Positions 53,374 through 61,231 of a stretch of 64,000 bases of DNA are shown here, one piece after another. A program made the position numbers and the translations under genes. The notes under the pieces were generated by a model. It did no database searches. It had not been told where the DNA came from and was given only the letters and a program-made list of their open reading frames with translations. Position 1 is the stretch's first letter. Each line of letters starts with the position of its first letter. Source of the DNA: Rhodococcus oxybenzonivorans (GTDB lineage: Bacteria; Actinomycetota; Actinomycetes; Mycobacteriales; Mycobacteriaceae); NCBI RefSeq assembly GCF_003130705.1, contig NZ_CP021354.1, forward strand, positions 1,426,001 to 1,490,000, read 5' to 3'.

Positions 53374-54374
53374 TTGCCCCCGTCGCCCTGCACTCGATCG
53401 CGCTGTGGTTCCCGGACGACGAGGTCACCGTGGCGGGTCTGCCGGAACTCGATCAGCTTCCTGTGGCGCAGCGCGAGCACGCCCTGTCCCTCGGCATCGA
53501 CACCGTTCGGATCGGCATCGGTCAGTACGAGTCGGACATGGCTCACGCCGCCGCCACCGCGTTGCTGCGCGCAGCGGACATCGACCCGACCCAGCTCGAT
53601 GCCCTCCTGCTCGTGCAAGGGAGGGTCCCGCAGTATCTGCTCGCCTCCGAGGCCACCCGGCTGCAACACCGGCTCGGCGCGACTCAGGCCTTCACTACCG
53701 GCGTCGGTGACCTGGGCTGCGTTTCCATCTCCGCGGGATTCGCACTGGCGTCCGCGCTACTTCGGGGAGACCCCCACTGCCACAATGTTCTGGTCGTCGC
53801 TGCGGCGAAGACGCCCACGCGAGCCCGCTACCGCTCACCGATGACACTGCTCGGGGACGGTGCGGCCGCGGTGCTGCTGACGACGTCGGGGACCGGGCGA
53901 TACGAACTCGTCGACCAGATCGTCCGCAGCGACGGAAAGTACTCCGACCTGTTCCGAATCGACTACCGGGACGTGCGCGAGGTCGACTGGACCGAGGAAT
54001 GCACGGACGAGCCGACGTACTCGTTCCGGCTGGCCGTCGAGAGCCGGAAACGCTTCACCGACATCAATGCTGCGCTTCTCGGACGCAACGGTGTGGAACA
54101 CGACAGGGTGGGGACCTTCCTGATGCAGAACCTTTCGGCCGGTGCGTTCGCGTTCTGGCAGGAAGCCCTCGATGTGCCCATCGACCCGGTGTGCCGCGCG
54201 AACCTGGCCCGGTTCGGCCACCTCGGATCCGTCGACGTCGCGCTCAACCTGGAAGCCGCGGCTGCGTCGCAGCGGCCGGGGGACTATGCCGTACTCATGA
54301 ACAGCAGTCCTGTCGCGGCGTGGAGTAGCGCACTCCTGCGGCGACTGCCGGATCCGACCGGCAACGGGAAGTAA
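53370..54374 (+). CDS. KAS III-like enzyme with altered catalytic triad
   Basis: A 334-aa thiolase-fold protein of the 3-oxoacyl-ACP synthase III group. The active-site Cys117 lies in TGVGDLGCVSISAGFALAS. The usual His (PHQAN-type motif) is replaced, since the matching stretch reads FLMQNLSAGA, and the usual GN is GH in FGHLGSVDVALNL. So the Cys-His-Asn triad is not standard, and the enzyme may transfer acyl groups to N or O rather than perform decarboxylative condensation. In tetronate clusters a KAS III-like enzyme joins glyceryl-ACP with a thioester; a comparable role is inferred. ATG overlaps the dehydrogenase stop by 4 nt. Confidence 0.8.
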   Translation: MIAPVALHSIALWFPDDEVTVAGLPELDQLPVAQREHALSLGIDTVRIGIGQYESDMAHAAATALLRAADIDPTQLDALLLVQGRVPQYLLASEATRLQHRLGATQAFTTGVGDLGCVSISAGFALASALLRGDPHCHNVLVVAAAKTPTRARYRSPMTLLGDGAAAVLLTTSGTGRYELVDQIVRSDGKYSDLFRIDYRDVREVDWTEECTDEPTYSFRLAVESRKRFTDINAALLGRNGVEHDRVGTFLMQNLSAGAFAFWQEALDVPIDPVCRANLARFGHLGSVDVALNLEAAAASQRPGDYAVLMNSSPVAAWSSALLRRLPDPTGNGK

Positions 54375-54379
54375 TTGCG

Positions 54380-55414
54380 ATGGAGCAGACCGTCAAGTGC
54401 GTGGTCTGGGACCTCGACGACACCATCTGGGACGGGGTGGTGCTCGAGCAGGATGTCCCGGTGCCGAAGGTCGAAGTGCTGCGCACGCTCGACGTGCTCG
54501 ACCGCCGCGGCATTCTGCACGCCATCGCGAGCCGCGGAGAGTTCGAACCCGCTGTCGCTCATCTGCGCGCCCATGGCCTCGAGGAACTGTTCTGCGCCGT
54601 CGACGTCGGATGGGGGCCCAAATCCGGTGCAGTGCGGCGGATAGCGGAGACGCTGCACATCGGTCTCGACACGGTGGCCTTCGTCGACAACGATCCGGTC
54701 GAGCGCGCCGAGGTCGCCGGGGCGTTGCCGTCGGTGCGGTGTTATCCGGCCGAGAGTATCGCTTCCTTCCCCGATCTGCCCGAGCTGACTCCGGAGTCGA
54801 TCACGGCCGAGGCAGCGGGGCGCCGCGCGCTGTACCGCGCCGAGCGGATCCGGCAGAGCAGTGAGGAGGTGTTCGCGGGATCGAGCGCCGAGTTCCTCGC
54901 CTCGCTGGGCTTGGTGATGACCGTGCGCAGGGCAGAGGACGAGGACCTGGCGCGGGCACACGAACTCACCGTGCGTTCACATCAACTCAACACCACCGGT
55001 CGCACCTTCGGCATCGACGAACTCCGCAGACTGTGCCGTTCGGATCGCCACGAGGTGCTCGTGGCTGCCCTGGAGGACCGTTTCGGTGGATACGGAACCA
55101 TAGGACTCGCCGTGTCGGAGTTCCGTGGAGACGACTCGGTGCTCCAGTTGCTGTTGATGTCGTGCCGAGTGATGTCCCGCGGAGTGGGCGCGGCCCTGAT
55201 CCAGCATGTCGTCGACCGGGCGCGGGCGCGGGGACAGCAGCCCTGTGCGGAATTCGTGGCCACCGAGGTCAACCGCGTGATGCTCGTGACCCTGCGTTTC
55301 GGTGGGTTCGAGGTCGCCGCGACGGACCACGATCGGTTACTGCTGCGGCACAATGGCATTGCTCACGGTGGACCGAACACCGATCACGTCCGCATCGTGA
55401 GCGCGGTGCCATGA
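54380..55414 (+). CDS. FkbH-like HAD glyceryl transferase/phosphatase
   Basis: A 344-aa protein with an N-terminal HAD domain (motif VVWDLDDTIWDGVV, the DxDxT nucleophile at about residue 12) and a C-terminal GNAT-like region (about 180-340, with EFVATEVNRVM). This two-part layout is that of FkbH. FkbH takes the glyceryl moiety from 1,3-bisphosphoglycerate, dephosphorylates it and loads it onto an ACP for methoxymalonyl, hydroxymalonyl or tetronate synthesis. It is the strongest functional clue for this operon: a glycerate-derived C3 unit on the ACP at 51980. It is 5 nt after the KAS III-like gene and overlaps the next ATG by 4 nt. Confidence 0.85.
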   Translation: MEQTVKCVVWDLDDTIWDGVVLEQDVPVPKVEVLRTLDVLDRRGILHAIASRGEFEPAVAHLRAHGLEELFCAVDVGWGPKSGAVRRIAETLHIGLDTVAFVDNDPVERAEVAGALPSVRCYPAESIASFPDLPELTPESITAEAAGRRALYRAERIRQSSEEVFAGSSAEFLASLGLVMTVRRAEDEDLARAHELTVRSHQLNTTGRTFGIDELRRLCRSDRHEVLVAALEDRFGGYGTIGLAVSEFRGDDSVLQLLLMSCRVMSRGVGAALIQHVVDRARARGQQPCAEFVATEVNRVMLVTLRFGGFEVAATDHDRLLLRHNGIAHGGPNTDHVRIVSAVP

Positions 55415-56991
55415 GCGCCTGGTGTCCGGGTGACGAGGTGATCGCGGGGATTCTCGAGCAATGCTCACGGGTTCCCGGGCGGATCGCGATAGCGGTGGGG
55501 GATCGAGCCCTGACCTATGCCGAGCTCGATTCGGCGAGTGCGGAACTCGCCGCCGAGCTGGTGTCGACCGGCGTGCGGCCGGGCCTGGTGGTTCTGATCT
55601 ATCGGAAGCAGAGCACCGACACGATGGTGGCGATGATCGCCGCCCTGCGGGCGGGCGCCGCCTGGTGCGTCATAGAACCTGGCCACCCGGCGATGCAACT
55701 ACGCGCCCTGCTGTCGGACGTCGACTGCGGGGCCATCGTGTTCGATTCCTCGGATCCGGCCACCTCCACGGAGGGTGTCGGTGCCCTCGCCGGTGAAGCC
55801 GGTGCCGGCGTGCCTGCATTGATCGACCGGCACCGGGAATCACCGCCGCGGTCACGTGCGATCGGCCTTCCCGAACGCGTCCCCGCAGGCGCTCCCGCCT
55901 ATGTGATCACCACCTCGGGAACGACCGGAGTTCCCAAAGCCGTCGTGGTCACCCGCGCCAATCTGGCGAGCATGGTCGCGGGGCGGAACTACGACTACGA
56001 GGAGTCCGATCTAGTCACCTTCTCCGCGTTTCGTCTGACGTGGGACGGCGCCCTCCTGAAGACGATCTGGGCGCTCTGCACCGGCGGCACCAGCGTGCTC
56101 CCCGATGCGGGCGGTATGCGCAATGCCGAGGCCGTCGCAGCGCTCGCAGGGAAGTGGCGGGCAACCCATCTGGCCGCGACACCGTCGTTCTACCGCCTGC
56201 TGCTGCCGCACCTCGCTCCGCTCCGCTCGCACCTGCAGTGGGTGACCCTGGCCGGCGAGGCGCTTCCCGCGACGCTCGTCGAACGGCACCGCGCCGTGCT
56301 GCCGGGCGTGCCGCTGGGCAACGAGTACGGGCCCACCGAGACCACCGTCAGCTGCGTTGCGCACCGGGTGCGTGAACTGCCCGCGTCGATCGCCCCGATC
56401 GGCAGGCCGCTGGGTGCGACGACGGCGCACATCCTCGACGCGAAGCTGGTTCCCGTGCCGCCGGGAACGGTGGGGGATCTTTACCTCGGTGGTCCCCAGA
56501 TCGCGGCGGGATACGCCCATCGCCCCGCGGGCACCGCAGCCCGCTTCGTGGCCGACCCGTTCGCCACCGATCCCGGTGCCCGGATGTACCACGCGGGTGA
56601 CCTCGCACGCGTCGATGTCCGCGGCGACATCGAGTTCTGCGGACGGGTCGACGGTCAGGTGAAGGTGCGGGGAGCGAGGGTGGAGCGGCACGCGGTGGAG
56701 TCGGTGCTCGAGAGTCACCCGGCGATCCGTCAGGCGGTGGTGCTCGCGACCGTGGACGAGTACGGCGACACCGCCCTCACCGCGTTCTGGGTTCCCGCCC
56801 AGGCGGCGACCCTCCTGCCCACCACCCGCGACCTGATCGCGCATTGCGCCGAGCGTCTGGTCGCGCAGGCGGTGCCCGCCCATTTCATGGCGCTCGGCGC
56901 CCTTCCCCTAGCGGCGAGCAGCAAGGTCGACGAAGCGGCGCTGCGGACATTGCTGGAAAAGTCCGAGATGAACGGCGGTGGCGGCGGTTGA
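55411..56991 (+). CDS. Stand-alone adenylation enzyme (AMP-forming)
   Basis: A 526-aa adenylation domain without a carrier domain. Core motifs are ITTSGTTGVPKAVVV (A3), [10 protein letters not shown] (A5), AGDLARVDVRGDIEFCGR (A7/A8) and the A10 lysine in ASSKVDEAAL. The substrate-pocket segment FRLTWDGALLKTIWAL keeps an Asp at position 235, suggesting an alpha-amino acid. The other pocket residues (G, L, A, T, A, E, V, S by alignment to PheA) match no code I recognise. It probably charges a carrier encoded elsewhere in the cluster, the ACP at 51980 or an NRPS T domain. ATG overlaps the FkbH-like stop by 4 nt. Confidence 0.85.
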   Translation: MSAWCPGDEVIAGILEQCSRVPGRIAIAVGDRALTYAELDSASAELAAELVSTGVRPGLVVLIYRKQSTDTMVAMIAALRAGAAWCVIEPGHPAMQLRALLSDVDCGAIVFDSSDPATSTEGVGALAGEAGAGVPALIDRHRESPPRSRAIGLPERVPAGAPAYVITTSGTTGVPKAVVVTRANLASMVAGRNYDYEESDLVTFSAFRLTWDGALLKTIWALCTGGTSVLPDAGGMRNAEAVAALAGKWRATHLAATPSFYRLLLPHLAPLRSHLQWVTLAGEALPATLVERHRAVLPGVPLGNEYGPTETTVSCVAHRVRELPASIAPIGRPLGATTAHILDAKLVPVPPGTVGDLYLGGPQIAAGYAHRPAGTAARFVADPFATDPGARMYHAGDLARVDVRGDIEFCGRVDGQVKVRGARVERHAVESVLESHPAIRQAVVLATVDEYGDTALTAFWVPAQAATLLPTTRDLIAHCAERLVAQAVPAHFMALGALPLAASSKVDEAALRTLLEKSEMNGGGGG

Positions 56992-57130
56992 CAGTGTGCT
57001 GGATTGGAGGCAGTCTCGATCTTCTCGGGGATTTCGTTGCGTGGTCAGGGTGAGGGCAGGTAGTCCGTCACCGTGGTTGATTGCTCCCGGATGCGAAGGC
57101 GATGGGGGCCTTGGCTGGGATGCGATTGCG

Positions 57131-60100
57131 ATGGAGCGACGAGCAGCGAGGGGGTCGGTCGGCGAACCCGCCTGTGTCGCCGACACTCCCGCCCGTTTCC
57201 CCGCTTCACCAGCCTCACCGTTTCCACTGTCCGCCGCGCAGTACGAGGCCTGGTTGGCGCAGCAGCTCGCACCGGACGTGCCGTTGTGTATCGCGCAGTA
57301 TGTGGAGTTGCACGGAAACCTGGACGTCGATCTCCTCAGGTCTGCCACGGTGGCCGCCGCCGACGAGTTCGGGTCGCCGTTCTTGCGTCTGATCGAAATC
57401 GAGGGCCGCCCGTTCCAGCTGGTCGACCCTTCGACGGACCGATCCATCGGGCTGGTCGACTTCCGCGGAGAGGTCGACCCGGAAGACGCGGCTCGCCGGT
57501 GGATGCGGGCGGACTGCGCCACGCCGATCGACCTGACCCACGACCGCCTCGTCGAATCCTCGATTCTGCGGGTCGATGACGAGCACTACCTGTGGTACAG
57601 CAAGATTCATCACGTGGCGCTGGACGGCTACGGCGCAATGACGATGCTCAACCGGATCGCGGCCCGATACAGTGCCGCGATTGCGGACCGGGAGCCGCCA
57701 CCGAATGGGGCTGTCGATCCCCGGTACCTCCTCGACGTGGACGAGCAGTACCGATCGTCGAGCCGCTTCGCCGCGGACCGCCAGTTCTGGGCCGAGCGGA
57801 TCGCCGGACTCGGTCCTGCACCGAGCCTGGCTCGCAGGGCCGCACCCGCGGTGGCCGACAGCACCGACATCGCGGGACCGCTGCCCGAGGCGGCCGAGCG
57901 TGCGCTGCGCGAGGCCGGGCAGCACGGCACGGCGACAGTCATCGCCGGGTTCGCCTGCTACCTCGCACGCATGACGGGACGCCGGAACGTGCTGGTCACT
58001 ATCCCGGTGTCGGCGCGAACGACGGCGGTTCTGCGACGTTCGGGCGGCATGGTGGCCGGTATCGTGCCGCTGCCGGTGGAAATCCGGCCCGAAGACACGG
58101 TGGGCGAGTTGGTCGAACGAGTCCGGCTCGACCTCCTGGGTGCCCTGCGACACCAGCGTTTCGGGCTCGGGGACATTCGCCGCGACGCAGGGGCGGGCGC
58201 CGCCGACACGCTGTCCGGGCCGATGGTCAACGTGATGCTCTTCCATCAAGAGCTGAGGCTCGGCACCCTCGTGGGCGAGTACCACATCGTCACGTCCGGG
58301 CCGGTGGAAGATCTGCTCATCGACGTGTACCAGAGCGGTGCGCCGGTGAAGACCTTTGTCCACTTCCTGGCGAATCCGAACCGGTACGACGCCGAGGAGG
58401 TCGGTGCCCACCACTGCCGGTTCGTGGAACTGCTCGACGAGTTCCTCCGGGCGGACGCGGACGCCGCGATCAGCACCGTCCACCACGACACCGCCAGATT
58501 GGATTTCTGGACACGGACGCTGGCGGACGCGCCGCCGCTGATCGAGCTGCCTGCCGACCGGCCCCGGCCACCCCGGCCGTCCGGGCGCAGCGCCGCCGTG
58601 GAGGTGGCGATCGGCGCAGCTCTGCGGCATGGGCTGACGACGTTCGCGGCCGAGTACCGCACCGACGTGTTCACGGTGGTCCACGCTGCACTCGCTCTGC
58701 TGCTGTCGCGGGTAGCGCGTACCGCGGACGTGGTCGTCGGAACCGCGGTGGGCACGGAGGTGCAGGTGTCGCGGACCCGGGTGCGCGGCAGCGAACCGTT
58801 CACCGAGTTGGTCGAGAGGGTGCGGGACTCGGCACGAGAGGCGGCCGCTCACCGCGGCGTGTCATGGGAGCAGATCGTGGACGCGCTCGACCCGCCGCGG
58901 TCCCGATCACATGCGCCACTGTTCCAAGTGCTGCTCGACTACCGAGACCGAGGCTGGGACCTCGGCGATCTCGACCTGCTGGTGACCGTGGACGAGCGTC
59001 ATGATCAGGTCCGATTCACCTATGCCGCAGACCTGTTCGACGCCGATACAGTCTCGGGCTTCGGTCATCGGCTGCTCCGACTCGCGGATGCCGCCCTCGA
59101 TGACCCGTCCGTCCCGGTCGGCGACATCGATCTGCTCGCGCCGGCCGAGTACACGCTTCTCCTCGAGTGGTCGACGCTCCCCACGTCGCCCCCACGTCGG
59201 ACGTTGACCGAGCTGTTCGCAGTGCGGGCGGCGGGCACACCTGATGCCACCGCGGTCGTGGCGGGCGGCGAACGGCTCTCGTACGGCCGGTTGGACGCCC
59301 GGTCCAATCGCCTTGCCCGGCAGCTTCTGTCGACGGGGGTGGGTCCGCAATCCCTGGTCGCGGTCGCGGCACCGCGGTCGGCCGCGCTGGTGGTCGCGCT
59401 GGTCGCCGTCGTCAAGGCCGGTGCGGCGTATCTCCCGATCGACGTCGATCACCCCGGTGAGCGGTCGGCGCTCGTGCTCGACGACGCCCGACCGGTGTGT
59501 CTTCTCGCCACGCAGGACACCGCAGCGGCACTGGCACCGTCGAATATCCCTGTCGTCCTGCTCGATTCGGGGGAAGCCGAGCTCGATACCGTTTCAGCGC
59601 TGCCGGTGACGGACGCCGAGCGGGCGCCGATCAACCCGGATTCGCTGGCGTACGTGGTCTACACGTCGGGATCGACGGGCAGGCCGAAGGGCGTGGCAGT
59701 GTCGCATGGCAACGTGGTGGCCCTCTTCGCGAGCGCCGAGCAGCTGTTCCGGTTCGACGGCACCGACGTCTGGACGATGTTCCACTCACCGGCGTTCGAC
59801 TTCTCCGTCTGGGAGCTGTGGGGCGCTCTGCTCCACGGGGCGACGCTCGTGGTCGCCGACTTCGACACCACCCGTTCGCCGGCACAGTTCCTCGAAGTGC
59901 TGCGCCGCGAACGGGTGACGGTGCTGAGCCAGACGCCCACGGCGTTCGCCCAGCTGATCGAGGCGGAAGCCACGAATGAAGGCGCCGAACCACTCCCGCT
60001 GCGATACGTCGTGCTCGGCGGTGAGGCGCTCGACCTCGGGCAGCTCGCACGCTGGTACTCGCGGCACGACGACAACGCGCCCGTACTCGTCAACATGTAC

Positions 60101-61231
60101 GGCATCACGGAGACGACGGTGCACGTCAGTCACCTTCCCCTCGACCCGGAGTTCGCAGCCGCCGCATGGACGAGTGTGATCGGGCGGGCCATTCCGGGTT
60201 TCCGCGTATCGGTGCTCGACCCGCGACTCCATCCTGTGCCGGTGGGCGTGGCCGGTGAACTGTACGTTTCGGGACCGCAAGTGGCGCGCGGCTATCTGGG
60301 CCGCGCCGGGCTCACGGCATCCCGTTTCGTCGCGGACATGTCCGGGTCGCGCATGTACCGGACCGGTGACGTGGTGCGGTGGCGCCGGGACGGACATCTC
60401 GAGTACCTGGGGCGCGATGACCAGCAGGTCGAGATCCGCGGATTCCGCGTGGAGCTCGGCGAGGTGGAATCGGTGCTGGGCCGCTGCGACGGGGTGGCGC
60501 GGGCGGTGGTGACGCTGCACCGGAACGAGGTGACCGGCCCGGCCCTTGCCGCCTACGTGGTACCCGAACCGGGGGCGCTCATCGACCCGGGGGCCGTCCT
60601 CGAGGCAGCGGAATCCGCTCTTCCCTCGTACATGGTTCCCGGGTCGGTGACCGTTCTCAACCAGCTGCCGCTCACCGTCAACGGCAAGATCGACCGGGCG
60701 GCGCTCCCGTCTCCGGTAGTGCAGGCCCGTGCCGACTTCGTCGCACCCGGCTCTGCCGTCGAGGAGGTGCTGGCGGCTGTCTTCGCGGAGTTGCTGAACG
60801 TGCCGTCCGTCGGTATCGACGACGACTTCTTCGGACTGGGCGGCAACTCGCTGGTCGCCGCCAGGGCCGCGGCCCGAATCCAGACCGAACTCGGCGCGGG
60901 TGTGGGCGTGCGCGACCTCTTCGAGGCCCCGACGATCCGGTTGCTGGCGACTCGCGTGGGTAGGGCTGCGACGACGACGCGGCCACCGCTGGTCCCGACG
61001 GATCGCTCCTCACCGGTGCCGGTGTCCCTCGCGCAAACGCGGATGTGGTTTCTCGACCAGTTCGACACGACGTCGCCCGCCTACAACATTGCAGCGGCCT
61101 TCCGATTGCGCGGGCCTCTCGACGCCGCCGCGCTGGAGGCCGCATTGACCGATGTGGTGGACCGTCACGAGATTCTGCGGACCGTGTCCCGCTGGCCGGA
61201 GACACCCCCGTGCAGTCGGTACTCCCGGTGA
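57131..61231 (+). CDS. NRPS, 5' part: C, half-C, A (Thr-like), T, start of C
   Basis: About 1,367 codons of a non-ribosomal peptide synthetase. Domains: a full condensation domain (about 30-440; HHVALDG at 160-166), then directly the C-terminal half of a second condensation domain (about 452-690, no HHxxxDG). An adenylation domain follows (about 695-1195; [11 protein letters not shown] from 844), then a thiolation domain with Ser1240 in GLGGNSL, then the start of another condensation domain. The A-domain code by alignment reads D-F-W-S-V-G-M-V-H, close to the threonine code DFWNIGMVH. The frame ends early at 61231; similarity continues in another frame from 61189, pointing to one missing base. 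ATG 57131 is chosen; in-frame GTG 56978 overlaps the previous gene, but the stretch between has atypical codon use. Confidence 0.85.
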   Translation: MERRAARGSVGEPACVADTPARFPASPASPFPLSAAQYEAWLAQQLAPDVPLCIAQYVELHGNLDVDLLRSATVAAADEFGSPFLRLIEIEGRPFQLVDPSTDRSIGLVDFRGEVDPEDAARRWMRADCATPIDLTHDRLVESSILRVDDEHYLWYSKIHHVALDGYGAMTMLNRIAARYSAAIADREPPPNGAVDPRYLLDVDEQYRSSSRFAADRQFWAERIAGLGPAPSLARRAAPAVADSTDIAGPLPEAAERALREAGQHGTATVIAGFACYLARMTGRRNVLVTIPVSARTTAVLRRSGGMVAGIVPLPVEIRPEDTVGELVERVRLDLLGALRHQRFGLGDIRRDAGAGAADTLSGPMVNVMLFHQELRLGTLVGEYHIVTSGPVEDLLIDVYQSGAPVKTFVHFLANPNRYDAEEVGAHHCRFVELLDEFLRADADAAISTVHHDTARLDFWTRTLADAPPLIELPADRPRPPRPSGRSAAVEVAIGAALRHGLTTFAAEYRTDVFTVVHAALALLLSRVARTADVVVGTAVGTEVQVSRTRVRGSEPFTELVERVRDSAREAAAHRGVSWEQIVDALDPPRSRSHAPLFQVLLDYRDRGWDLGDLDLLVTVDERHDQVRFTYAADLFDADTVSGFGHRLLRLADAALDDPSVPVGDIDLLAPAEYTLLLEWSTLPTSPPRRTLTELFAVRAAGTPDATAVVAGGERLSYGRLDARSNRLARQLLSTGVGPQSLVAVAAPRSAALVVALVAVVKAGAAYLPIDVDHPGERSALVLDDARPVCLLATQDTAAALAPSNIPVVLLDSGEAELDTVSALPVTDAERAPINPDSLAYVVYTSGSTGRPKGVAVSHGNVVALFASAEQLFRFDGTDVWTMFHSPAFDFSVWELWGALLHGATLVVADFDTTRSPAQFLEVLRRERVTVLSQTPTAFAQLIEAEATNEGAEPLPLRYVVLGGEALDLGQLARWYSRHDDNAPVLVNMYGITETTVHVSHLPLDPEFAAAAWTSVIGRAIPGFRVSVLDPRLHPVPVGVAGELYVSGPQVARGYLGRAGLTASRFVADMSGSRMYRTGDVVRWRRDGHLEYLGRDDQQVEIRGFRVELGEVESVLGRCDGVARAVVTLHRNEVTGPALAAYVVPEPGALIDPGAVLEAAESALPSYMVPGSVTVLNQLPLTVNGKIDRAALPSPVVQARADFVAPGSAVEEVLAAVFAELLNVPSVGIDDDFFGLGGNSLVAARAAARIQTELGAGVGVRDLFEAPTIRLLATRVGRAATTTRPPLVPTDRSSPVPVSLAQTRMWFLDQFDTTSPAYNIAAAFRLRGPLDAAALEAALTDVVDRHEILRTVSRWPETPPCSRYSR

